From: Scrofimicrobium canadense
Lineage (GTDB): Bacteria > Actinomycetota > Actinomycetes > Actinomycetales > Actinomycetaceae
DNA: 64,000 bases
Reading direction: 5' to 3'
Assembly: GCF_009696615.1 (NCBI RefSeq)
Contig: NZ_VULO01000001.1
Span: 124,001 to 188,000, forward strand
Shown here piece after piece: positions 8,357-15,868 of the stretch (positions within the stretch are counted from its first letter, which is position 1; the number at the start of each line of letters is the position of its first letter). Below the pieces are notes generated by a model, which did not search any database, was not told where the DNA came from, and saw only the letters and a program-made list of their open reading frames with translations. Made by a program: the position numbers and the translations under genes.

Positions 8357-9528
8357 AGGCTGTGCGTCGAAGGCGAGCGGGTACCGATTGATGGAGCTGT
8401 CTTCAAGACGTTACTCGACAATTCGGTCGCAGGCACGTACGCCGACTATGACAAGGCAGTCGCTACCGGCGCGATCCAGTTCTCGACCCTTCTATGGCTA
8501 GCACGCAAAGGCGAGATCCCATATCCATTGTTCTTTGCTCCACTTCCTTTAGTAGAGGCCCAAGTAGCTTTGAAAACAAAAAACTGCTTGTGGGCATCAG
8601 CAAAGATACATTCCAAATCGGCATTAGAGATGAGGTGCGCCTCCGTGATGTCGATTTGATCGTGAGAGATTTGATGCGTAAGCAGAAGCTTGTCGTGAAA
8701 AGCGATCGTTCACTCACAAAAAATAAGATTATCGGGATGCTAGGCAAGTCGGGGACAGCACCCGAAGAAGACGCTGCGCGCGTTATGTCTGCTCTTGGAG
8801 TTGCCCACACAGATCTTCAAGCGTGTCGAGACAACGACACCGCCTTAGCGTTGCTAATAGAACATCTGGAGGAAAACCAGATTCTTGTCTCTCAGAGTGT
8901 CCATAATCGTATGCCGCAGCGGCTGACAGGTGCTGTGTCTTTTAGCGGTATGACTATCCGGGACGCCAAGGTGCCATACATTTTTCTGGCGGGGGGCAAT
9001 CATGGCGACAAGCAAGAACCCACTGGACGAACGATCTTCACACTTGCGCTCATGACCGTGCTCATAGCCCGAAAGGTATTCAGGACGGTTACGTGGAATA
9101 GCCAGAGTATATCTACGGAAGTGAAGTACGAGTATGACGTAGCTGGAGCGATGCTCATGCCGTTGACCTGTATGGAAGAGTTCGACCTGTCCACACTAGA
9201 CGGCGTGAAAACTGGGGCTAATGAATGCAAGGTAACACCAAGTGCCATAACAGTCAGGGCGGCAAGACTGGGACTAATCACCGCCGAGGCCGCCAGAGAT
9301 TATCTGCGAGAACTTCGCGAGGAATTCGACAAAGCTCCCAAACGGCGCACAGGTGGAAACATTCACCCATGGAATGCAGTGCGCAAGTACGCGGGTCGCG
9401 AGCTATCCCGCAGGATGCTCCGGGTTATGGAGAACGGGGGCATTTCTCCGAAGGAGTTCTGTCGAACGATATGCAACAACCAAATCAATCCGAATCAGCT
9501 CGGAGAGTTGAGGCAGGTGATAATGTGA
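8357..9528 (+). CDS. ImmA/IrrE-like protein without HExxH; needs a -1 frameshift
   Basis: Two overlapping frames form one protein. The first, open from 8357, gives VPIDGAVFKTLLD, LLWLARKGEIPYPLFFAPL and ends near ALKTK. The second, open through 8494-9528, gives KLLVGISKDTFQIG and the rest. They join at A AAA AAC (8578-8584), in the correct phase for a -1 shift, so it may be programmed slippage or a simple A-run mutation. The C-terminal half has the ImmA layout: VPYIFLAGG, then GRTIFTLALMTVL where the zinc motif HELGH should be, then YDVAGAMLMP where the family has the ANxFAAxLLMP helix. The metal-binding histidines are therefore missing. No ATG or ribosome site is visible for the first frame and no HTH is seen, so the 5' end may be damaged. 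It overlaps the following PIN gene by four bases, as in toxin-antitoxin-like pairs. Confidence 0.6.
8578..8584 (+). promoter_or_regulatory. Candidate -1 frameshift slippery heptamer
   Basis: A AAA AAC, with the zero-frame codons ACA AAA AAC. A -1 slip yields AAA AAA followed by CTG CTT GTG, exactly the frame of the downstream ImmA-like part. I did not find a convincing stimulatory stem-loop by eye. Confidence 0.4.
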
Positions 9529-9974
9529 GCTGCAACGAAACGCGGTTTCTGGTGGATACTAACGCGCTAAGCAAGATCGGTCGTCATCGCAGGACAACCG
9601 AGTTCTTTCTGAATCGAGCTGCGCTCCCCTCAGAAGTGCTCCACGAAGCGAGTAAATCGCCTGATATTGAGACACTCCAGACACTGGAATTTGAAACGAC
9701 CCCCGCTGTCCTTCGTGCACTTCGCGAAGTCATGGACGCGGTCGCGGTCGAAGACAGCACTCTATTGGACCTATACAGAAACCAGGGGGGTGCTGATCCG
9801 CTCATGATCGCTTGCGCCCTGGTAGGTAGGAATGAAACCAGACAACGTCTGTTCGGAGAAGAATGGCTGATAGTCACGGAGGACAAAGCTGTATGCACCT
9901 TGGCAGGTAGGTTCGGAATAAACGTTGTCACTCCTGGGGAGTTTGCCCGGCAGATTGACGAGGCTGCGTTGTAA
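9525..9974 (+). CDS. PIN-domain protein (putative RNase)
   Basis: 149-residue PIN-fold protein, probably a Mg-dependent ribonuclease. Acidic residues are in the expected places: FLVDTNALSKI at the N-terminus, the glutamate in LPSEVLHEASKS, the aspartate in GGADPLMIACAL, and WLIVTEDKAVCTLAGRFG near the end. The GTG at 9525 overlaps the stop of the ImmA-like gene (GTGA). An in-frame ATG at 9471 would add 18 residues inside that gene. PIN proteins next to ImmA-type proteins form predicted toxin-antitoxin or stress modules. Whether this one is active cannot be told from sequence, but the frame is intact while its partner is not obviously so. Confidence 0.75.
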   Translation: MSCNETRFLVDTNALSKIGRHRRTTEFFLNRAALPSEVLHEASKSPDIETLQTLEFETTPAVLRALREVMDAVAVEDSTLLDLYRNQGGADPLMIACALVGRNETRQRLFGEEWLIVTEDKAVCTLAGRFGINVVTPGEFARQIDEAAL

Positions 9975-10463
9975 GGCCACCAAAGAGTAACGGTTTGCTG
10001 GAGAGAACTGTAGGAGCCGCAGTGAGGACATCGGCGGCTGACAGTCGGGAGCCGATGGTCGTGCTCGTATCAGAAGAATTAATAATGACGGACTACGAAA
10101 AGGCACTGCGACCGGCCTACTAGTCAATCGCCATCAGCATTGGCGCACGCGACAAGAGCCCGAGTCTTTCCAACGGTGAGATCGTAGATGCTAGTGCGTG
10201 CATGGAAGGCGATGTTCTGAAGGTTCCTACTGCGCGCGAGTCGAGGACTAGACCTTGAGGCTCCGTAGAGAGCTCAGAGGTGGCCAATGAGACACCGCGT
10301 GGGATTGCCGCGTGGAGTGTAGGTTCCGTCAGTAATGCTCGGAAAAGGAGCTACAAGAGTGCTCCAAGTACGAAGAAGATGGATCAGAACAAGTTTCATC
10401 TTCTGACGTCCAATTCATGGCTCCAGAGCTAGAATGGAGCGCTTATCAAGTATGTCATTTATC
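9975..10463. other. Gene-poor stretch, possibly decayed
   Basis: No supported gene over about 490 bp. On the plus strand a broken frame (MTDYEKALRPAY, stop, then about 40 open codons) and on the minus strand a frame ending in SRAPMLMAID look protein-like but have no start, no recognised motif and no ribosome site. It corresponds to the element side of the inverted flp junction, so it may be the remains of a second integrated element. Confidence 0.5.
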
Positions 10464-10610
10464 TCAAGTAGTCGCAATTGCGCCGATGGCATATTCGACG
10501 GTGGTTGAGCCCTCCTCAATATCGGTGCTTTCACCCGGGCCCAGATCATTAGCTCAAATCTGGGATGCAACACTGGCGCCAAGCAGACGGTCTGAGAATA
10601 ATCGTTTCAC
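10464..10610 (-). pseudogene. flp: Broken Flp pilin gene (copy B), inverted
   Basis: On the minus strand a GTG at 10610, with AGGAAAG upstream, starts VKRLFSDRLLGASVASQI, then an in-frame TGA. Reading continues GPGESTDIEEG and STTVEYAIGAIATT, then stops at 10464-10466. The EEGSTTVEYAIGAIA block is the pilin signature shared with copies A and C. The C-terminal helix is absent. Immediately after the last pilin codons comes TAAATGACATACTTG, nearly the same foreign end as in copy A. Upstream sequence (GGGGATAGTTATCCCCAGG, GGTTTTCCACAG) partly resembles the region before copy A. So this is a paralogous pilin gene disrupted at the same position, in opposite orientation. Confidence 0.75.
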
Positions 10611-10716
10611 TGGTCTTTCCTATCTGGTTGGTATCAGGCAGGCCACCTTGGCCCGCTCCCTCAACTGTTGCCGTCAAAGGAACGGGTGCCAAGTGCGAAT
10701 CCTGCCACCTGTGGAA

Positions 10717-10764
10717 AACCACCCCGTTTTTGCCTGGGGATAACTATCCCCAAGGCGGGTGGTT
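10717..10764 (-). repeat. Nested inverted repeat upstream of flp copy B
   Basis: The outer arms AACCACCC/GGGTGGTT enclose CCTGGGGATA/TATCCCCAAGG. On the minus strand it lies 32 bp after the stop of the beta-helix protein gene and is followed by TTTT, so it could act as its terminator. Related GGGG/CCCC sequence also precedes flp copy A, so it may instead be part of the pilin promoter region. Confidence 0.5.
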
Positions 10765-10795
10765 GCCCACTACATCAAAAAGACCCCGGGAAAAC

Positions 10796-13333
10796 TCAGG
10801 AAAAGCGCCGCTTGTTGATTGAGCGTGCCGTCAAAAGCAAACCAGTTACTAATAGACCACCCGCAAGGATTAGTATCCCCGCATCGATGCCAGTCCGGGA
10901 AAGATCATTGGCCTCTGGAACCGTTGGGACGTCAGGATCAGTCCCGGTGGGACCAGTGGGACCGGTAGGTCCACTTGGGCCCGGTTCACCTTCGGTGACC
11001 CACTGCGCGTAAAGATCGACGTCCCCGTCAACGACCATTGTTGACCCCGGCTGCCAGTACTGTCCCGACCCGTCAGAAGCCGTGTTCCACCCAACGAACC
11101 TGTGCCCAGCCCAGGTTATGCCTGTTTCCGCCGGTGAGAGCACCTGGTAGGACGAGCCACTGCTTGAAGAGCTAGTGAATGCGCCGCTTCCCCCGTTAGC
11201 GTGATATTTGATAGACACGCCAAGGGTTGGACCGACATAGTTGATGTCCAAGTTGTTGAGAGGATTAGAGTAGCTTCCTGAAGGGCCGCTACTAGTAGAG
11301 GCATAGCCAATATTGAGATAGTCGGCGGCAATCTCAGGGGGCAGGTACCCCTGCGAGGCCTGATTATCCGCAAAGACCGTTTGATCAGAGGTGGTGAGGT
11401 TCTGGTAGTCCGCCGGGGTGAGGTCCTCATAGGTATCGAAGTCCGCGGTGTATATACCCCCTCCATCCTTTCCGGCTTCATTGTCAGTGATTTGTGCACC
11501 ACCGATTGTTTCCAAGGTAGCAGTTTGGCTGACATAAATGCCGCCGCCGTCGTTTCGGGCTGAGTTACCGGTGACCGCAGATTCCAGGCGCATCCGGTCA
11601 GAAGAGGAGAGATAGATTCCGCCCCCTTTCCCTGCCAATTCGTCATCGTCTTGGTCAGACTCGACTGAAGCCGAATTGTCGGCAATGTTGGTTCCACTCA
11701 CGTCAAGGATGTTGGGGCTGTCAACGTTGGGCAACCCCCGCGTTGCTATTCCGCCCCCATGTCCGGCAACGTTAGCCGCGCCTAGTCCGCCGATGAGACC
11801 GCCCTTCAAGGCGGCGTCGATGCCCCCGATGAGGGCAAGGCCCCCACCTTCCTTTTGCGCGAAGTTAGCCCCAATAGTTCCCGAGTTCATTACCAAGTCA
11901 GCAAGCCTGGCATCGTCATCCGAATAGACTGCCACGCCGCCGCCGTATTGAGAGCGGTTTTCAGAAATGAGCGGACCGGAATCAGAGCCTAGAGTGCCGA
12001 TCGTGGCGGTAATCCGGTAGGTAAACGAACCCCGCAGCCAGATTCCCCCGCCCAACACCTCCGCAGAGTTACCGCTGATCTCACCGCCGGTGACTGCAAG
12101 ATCGACGCCGTGGTCTTCGAAATAGGAGCCAACAGCCGCAATCCCGCCACCACCGTAAGAAGCGGTATTGCCGCGGATCACTCCGCCATCCATGGTGACG
12201 TGCCCAACATACTGTGCCGCCACACCGGCGCCGTATTCAGCAGTGTTCCCTTCAATCTGTCCCCCGTGAATGAAGACGTTAGCAGCGGTCTTAGGATCGC
12301 CCTGAACCTGGGAAGTGATCGCAGCGTAGATGCCCCCACCCCACTTCTCAGCAACATTGTCCGCAATGACCCCGCCATTCATGGTGAGTGTTGAAGATGC
12401 ATAAACGTAGACACCGCCCCCAGTTCCGGTTCCACCTGAGGCTGTCACGGTGTTGGCGCGGATTTCACCACCGTCGAAGTCGAAGGTTGAGCCCTTGGCA
12501 GCGTAAACTCCGCCCCCGTGCCACGCGTCATTGCCGGAAATAACTCCACCGCTCATCTCCAGATCCGATTCCAGCAGGTAGACCCCGCCGCCAATTCCGA
12601 AATAGGTACTACGAGCGGTGTTGTCACGGATTTCTCCACCGGTGATCGACACGGTTGAGTGCAGTCGGGCTGAGATTGCCCCACCGATTGCTTCCCTACA
12701 GTTCCGTATCGAGGTGCCCGGCCCAACCGTAAGCACCCCACTGATGACGTCAATACCACCAGCGGTATCGACGCCGTCGAGGGTAATATTCTCTAACGTT
12801 AGTTCCCCAGTGACGCTCAAATGGCGCGCACTGGGACTGAATATAGTGAAATCAGACCCCTCCTCTGAAGTGAGGGTCACCCTTTTTCCGCTCGGTATTA
12901 CGGGGACCGCATCGTCAGCGTTGAAATCAGCGGTGAGAGTAAGAGTGTAATCAGACCCGGGGTCATCATTGACCGCGTCTAGAGCCTGGGTCAAAGTATC
13001 GAAAGTTCCGACTAAATCTCCGCTCACCCGGAAGGTTCCCGTCCCGTTTCGGTTATCTAGGTCGTTGGGCTCGTCACCATCGACTAGCCCTCTCTCTACT
13101 AGCGAGGGGGAAATCTCTGCCTCCATCTGTGCCACCTCGGCGGGAAGATGAACGGGAAGAGTCAGATCATCAAGATCATCTGTCGGTTCTGGCAGCCAGT
13201 CAGTGCGACTGCCATTAGTTTCCGTGGCTTCTTGGGGAGGTTCCGCTGACCACGCTGTCGTTGAGATGCCGCATCCCGTGACGGCAAGAACCGACACAGT
13301 GAGCGCGGCTTTTGCCCGCAATTTACTTGCCAT
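10796..13333 (-). CDS. Large beta-helix cell-wall surface protein (LSRTG)
   Basis: 845-residue exported adhesin-like protein. After a signal peptide (ALTVSVLAVTG, then CGISTTAWS-AE), residues from about 110 to 640 form a right-handed parallel beta-helix. It has repeated GG[V/I]Y units, each with GG and N-[T/S]A motifs (GGGVYLLES, GGGVYAAKG, GGGIYAAIT, GGGIYLSSS, GGGIYVSQ, GGGIYTADF). It resembles Pmp/pectate-lyase-type surface proteins. A Listeria-Bacteroides (Flg_new/InlB B) repeat follows (YHANGGSG ... FVGWNTASDGSG). Then come a short G-P-T linker, the sorting motif LSRTG, a hydrophobic helix and NKRRFS. The motif deviates from LPxTG. VTGC near residue 20 also resembles a lipobox, but wall anchoring fits better. 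Probable role: adhesion or matrix binding. Confidence 0.8.
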   Translation of the reverse strand: MASKLRAKAALTVSVLAVTGCGISTTAWSAEPPQEATETNGSRTDWLPEPTDDLDDLTLPVHLPAEVAQMEAEISPSLVERGLVDGDEPNDLDNRNGTGTFRVSGDLVGTFDTLTQALDAVNDDPGSDYTLTLTADFNADDAVPVIPSGKRVTLTSEEGSDFTIFSPSARHLSVTGELTLENITLDGVDTAGGIDVISGVLTVGPGTSIRNCREAIGGAISARLHSTVSITGGEIRDNTARSTYFGIGGGVYLLESDLEMSGGVISGNDAWHGGGVYAAKGSTFDFDGGEIRANTVTASGGTGTGGGVYVYASSTLTMNGGVIADNVAEKWGGGIYAAITSQVQGDPKTAANVFIHGGQIEGNTAEYGAGVAAQYVGHVTMDGGVIRGNTASYGGGGIAAVGSYFEDHGVDLAVTGGEISGNSAEVLGGGIWLRGSFTYRITATIGTLGSDSGPLISENRSQYGGGVAVYSDDDARLADLVMNSGTIGANFAQKEGGGLALIGGIDAALKGGLIGGLGAANVAGHGGGIATRGLPNVDSPNILDVSGTNIADNSASVESDQDDDELAGKGGGIYLSSSDRMRLESAVTGNSARNDGGGIYVSQTATLETIGGAQITDNEAGKDGGGIYTADFDTYEDLTPADYQNLTTSDQTVFADNQASQGYLPPEIAADYLNIGYASTSSGPSGSYSNPLNNLDINYVGPTLGVSIKYHANGGSGAFTSSSSSGSSYQVLSPAETGITWAGHRFVGWNTASDGSGQYWQPGSTMVVDGDVDLYAQWVTEGEPGPSGPTGPTGPTGTDPDVPTVPEANDLSRTGIDAGILILAGGLLVTGLLLTARSINKRRFS

Positions 13334-13476
13334 AATTGTTATCTTCTTTCCAAACGTGTGTCTACCCCGGTTTTTGCTATGCTTCCATGATACCCGTAAT
13401 AGTGCTCAGACTGTAGCTACTATTCCGTCATCGATCTGTTATTAGAGGCGCAGGCGGTAGGCGCGATCTGGAGGAC

Positions 13477-13501
13477 TATCACCGGTGTATCACCGGTGAT
13501 A
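13477..13501. promoter_or_regulatory. Operator for the Phd/VapC-type operon
   Basis: Two overlapping copies of TATCACCGGTG, the second forming the perfect 14-bp palindrome TATCACCGGTGATA (13488-13501). It overlaps the -10 hexamer TACATT, so repressor binding would block transcription. Antitoxins of this class normally bind such repeats with the toxin. Confidence 0.65.
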
Positions 13502-13505
13502 CATT
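13500..13505 (+). promoter_or_regulatory. -10 hexamer of antitoxin gene (leaderless)
   Basis: TACATT ends six bases before the GTG at 13512, which predicts transcription starting at the start codon. It overlaps the last bases of the operator palindrome. Confidence 0.55.
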
Positions 13506-13511
13506 AAGGAT

Positions 13512-13748
13512 GTGGATAGAGTGAGTATGCGGGAATTGCGAAATAATGGAGCGGCGATTCTTGGCCGCGTGAATCGTGGCGAGTCGTTGACTATCACTCG
13601 CGACGGCGCGCCTGTGGCAGAGCTTAGTCCGCTGCGACAAGTTAGTCCCTCTGTTGCGGAACTAATTGCCCGGCGTAAGAATCTTCCACGGGTAGATATT
13701 CAGCAAATGCGATGTGATATCGACAAGGTTATGGACCCAAGTCTGTGA
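13512..13748 (+). CDS. Type II antitoxin, Phd/YefM family
   Basis: 78-residue antitoxin. The N-terminal half has the Phd/YefM fold signature: SMRELRNNGAAILGRVNRGE, SLTITRDGAPVAELSPL. The C-terminal tail (LIARRKNLPRVDIQQMRCDIDKV) is the flexible part that would bind and neutralise the toxin. The GTG at 13512 is supported by the leaderless -10 spacing; an ATG at 13527 is also in frame. The stop overlaps the GTG of the PIN gene by four bases. Likely autorepressed through the palindrome directly upstream. Confidence 0.9.
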   Translation: MDRVSMRELRNNGAAILGRVNRGESLTITRDGAPVAELSPLRQVSPSVAELIARRKNLPRVDIQQMRCDIDKVMDPSL

Positions 13749-14152
13749 ATGCCCCTGAAGGGATACTCGATACCTCCACAGTGATTTTATTGGGACGGGT
13801 TGCGGATCCCGACCTACTGCCTGACAACTGTTTGGTGAGTGCGATTACACTGGCGGAACTATCAGTTGGCCCCCTAGTTGCACTTTCGGATGGTGAAAGG
13901 GTGGCACGGCAACTGCACCTGCAACAGGCTGAATCGGACTTTTCTCCAGTTCCATTTGATGATCAGTGCGCCAGAGCTTTTGGGCGTGTAGCGGCATCGC
14001 TTCGAAGGTCAGGGCGTAAGCCAGTTGCGCGTGCCTATGACGCTTTGATTGCTGCGACTGCAATTGCTCATGCCATTCCACTGTTTACCTGTAACCCCGG
14101 CGACTTTGAGGGAATCGAAGGTTTAGACCTCCGAGTGGTCCCTTTCATCTAA
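13745..14152 (+). CDS. VapC-type PIN toxin
   Basis: 135-residue PIN-domain ribonuclease toxin, presumed to cut tRNA or rRNA when unneutralised. Acidic active-site residues are in the VapC positions: GILDTSTVILL (D), ITLAELSVGP (E), ARAYDALIAATAIAHAI (D), and CNPGDFEGI (D). Length and motif order are standard. The GTG start overlaps the antitoxin stop, giving translational coupling. It ends 8 bp before the convergent WYL regulator. Confidence 0.92.
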   Translation: MNAPEGILDTSTVILLGRVADPDLLPDNCLVSAITLAELSVGPLVALSDGERVARQLHLQQAESDFSPVPFDDQCARAFGRVAASLRRSGRKPVARAYDALIAATAIAHAIPLFTCNPGDFEGIEGLDLRVVPFI

Positions 14153-14159
14153 GTCGACC

Positions 14160-14888
14160 CTAGTGGTGGCCGTCCGTTTCTTCAGTGTCTAGTGACCGAT
14201 ATTTCGGGAGCGCCGGACGTGAGTGCTCCGGTGGTTGGCCCACCTCGCTAATTGTGTGACCGCTGCAGGGCCGTGAGGTGACAGTGGCGGACTGTATGCG
14301 GTCTAAGCGAAACAAACGTATTGCCTTTCGCAGCTGACACCAACAAATCAAGTACCAAAAGCCTGCTGTTGAGCCGAAAAGTATCGGCTCGACAGTGCGT
14401 TCGGAGTGTGTGTCGTTACCGGAAATATAGGTTATCCGTACAACCTTCTGGTCTGCCATTGTCTCCTCAAGCGCCGACATGGTTGCTCTTCGTGACACTG
14501 GAGGTGTGTTGACCCAGATTCGATTGGCACGCTCAAAAGCCTGTTTGCGTGTGCGAGGGTCGACGGCGTCAAGGATCTTACCGATCGCCGTTGATGCCAT
14601 GTCAGAATACGGCGCGTCCGGAGACGCTGCGACTGCTGCCAGGAGTGCGGCAACCTGCTTGGCGCTGAAACTGACTGGAGGCAACGTGTCTACGGTAGCG
14701 AGTCCGTATCCGCCTCCCGGCCCCAGGCGGGACCAGAGGGGAGCGCCGCTCGATTCGAGAGAATCTAAGTCCCTTTTGATTGTGCGAGTGGATACTCCGA
14801 ACTCGATGGCCATATGTTCGGCGGAGCCACGTACACCGCTACGGCGCAGCATTTCCACAATGGTGTGGAGACGTTCGGCTCGTTTCAC
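14160..14888 (-). CDS. WYL-domain transcriptional regulator (YafY type)
   Basis: 242-residue regulator. The N-terminal HTH (AEHMAIEFGVSTRTIKRDLDSLESSG) is of the DeoR-like/HTH_11 type, followed by GPGGGYGL and a C-terminal WYL region. There the characteristic tripeptide appears as FWYLICWC, with FRLDRIQSA behind it. GTG start. A decayed alpha/beta hydrolase gene is divergently oriented 73 bp away; such regulator-hydrolase pairs are common in actinobacteria, so that hydrolase was probably its target. The ligand is unknown. Confidence 0.88.
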   Translation of the reverse strand: MKRAERLHTIVEMLRRSGVRGSAEHMAIEFGVSTRTIKRDLDSLESSGAPLWSRLGPGGGYGLATVDTLPPVSFSAKQVAALLAAVAASPDAPYSDMASTAIGKILDAVDPRTRKQAFERANRIWVNTPPVSRRATMSALEETMADQKVVRITYISGNDTHSERTVEPILFGSTAGFWYLICWCQLRKAIRLFRLDRIQSATVTSRPCSGHTISEVGQPPEHSRPALPKYRSLDTEETDGHH

Positions 14889-14961
14889 GTGATCAAGACC
14901 ACCGAAATGGTGCCAAGAATAGTGACATAGGGTTGTCCGGCGGCTCTTCTAGTCTGAACTA

Positions 14962-15493
14962 ATGACAAATATAAAGAACAGAGCCGATGTGATTCTCATT
15001 TCGGGACATTGGTTAGGGGCTGACGCCTGGCAAGCAGTGGCCGAAGAACTAGAGAATTTGGGGCATCGTGTCATGGCGCTGACTTTGCCCGGGCTTGAGC
15101 CAAATGACCCGCGAAGACTCTACTAGCGTTTTGGAAATACCCCTGCCTGACTTTGAGGTTTTGGCACAACAGGCCAGTCTTGAAGGTCTGCAGCCACGCC
15201 ATCTAGTACGTTTCAGAGACTCGGCTGTGTCTCAGCCTACGAGTGTCTTACGGGATGTAGTTGACTTGTCATGAGCGCGAAGAAATCTGGTGCCAACGAC
15301 ATTGGTGTGTTGTTCGTTGCCAGCTGAGGAAGTACTCAAATTGGCCGCAGCGGGACATCCAATGTTTGTAGAGTTGACCGACGTGGATAGCCTTGATGCA
15401 ATAGATCTGCCGACGGGGCATTGGCCGATGTGGAGTCGCCCATACGAGCTCGCCCAGATTATCAATGAGGCAGCCTACAATACTGCTGACTAA
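14962..15493 (+). pseudogene. Alpha/beta hydrolase remnant
   Basis: Decayed hydrolase in three pieces. The first frame (14962-15126) gives VILISGHWLGADAWQAVAEE and ALTLPGLEPND before a TAG. A second frame gives LPDFEVLAQQASLEGLQPRHL and AVSQPTSVLRD before a stop. A third gives VPTTLVCCSLPAEEV and the C-terminal DLPTGHWPMWSRP with the catalytic-histidine context. The nucleophile-elbow region between the first two pieces is missing, so a deletion as well as frameshifts occurred. Whole length would have been about 240 residues. Confidence 0.85.
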
Positions 15494-15652
15494 TCGAGTT
15501 ACTTTGTTGTCGGGGCATGGGAAGTCTTCGTCCACACGCAATTCTTCGCGGGTTATCCAGAGGTTTCCCAGGTGGGATTATGTCTATTTCTCTTCATTGG
15601 CGAAAGTAGAAAAGAGGCTGATGGTCGGCCTCAACTAATGGAGGAGGAAATA

Positions 15653-15868
15653 ATGCATGACGCAGTACTTAAGACGACTATTGATGCTCAGCTGTGGATG
15701 GAAGGTGCTTTGGTATCGCCAGAAGCGGAGGAGGGGTCAACTACGGTGGAGTACGCCATCGGTGCAATAGCAACTGCTGGCTTTGCGGGTCTACTTATTG
15801 CGGTATTGAAGTCAGGGGGTGTCAAGAGCTTACTGACGAATATCATTCAGTCGGCGCTTTCGCTATGA
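15653..15868 (+). CDS. flp: Flp pilin (type IVb), intact copy C
   Basis: 71-residue prepilin, the major subunit of the Tad pilus. ATG chosen because GGAGGAGG lies eight bases upstream. A charged leader of about 30 residues ends in SPEAEEGSTTVEYAIGAIATAGF, the Flp signature. The hydrophobic helix GLLIAVLKSGGV and tail TNIIQSALSL follow. It overlaps the ATG of the TadE-like gene. It is the only one of three flp copies here with the whole C-terminal helix, and it still heads a tadE-tadF unit, so it is presumably the functional pilin. Confidence 0.92.
   Translation: MHDAVLKTTIDAQLWMEGALVSPEAEEGSTTVEYAIGAIATAGFAGLLIAVLKSGGVKSLLTNIIQSALSL

Noticed and set aside
8494-8577. ATG at 8494 as the natural start of the ImmA-like gene
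   Set aside because: The protein-like frame over this stretch is another one (LLWLARKGEIPYPLFF); the ATG frame gives a low-complexity sequence and has no ribosome site.
3597-10610. Shufflon-like pilin inversion system using inverted flp segments A and B
   Set aside because: Both junctions are of the same type (flp plus the same element end), the recombinase is broken by several frameshifts, and no alternative pilin C-termini are stored between them.
10417-10743. Plus-strand open frame of 108 codons
   Set aside because: It is the antisense reading of the broken flp copy B (the pilin signature appears reversed).
10920-10990. Collagen-like domain in the beta-helix protein
   Set aside because: Only about five G-x-x units in a Pro/Thr linker before the sorting signal; too short for a collagen helix.
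11676-13151. Several plus-strand open frames opposite the beta-helix protein gene
   Set aside because: Their codon pattern mirrors the repeat structure of the real minus-strand gene; no start signals.
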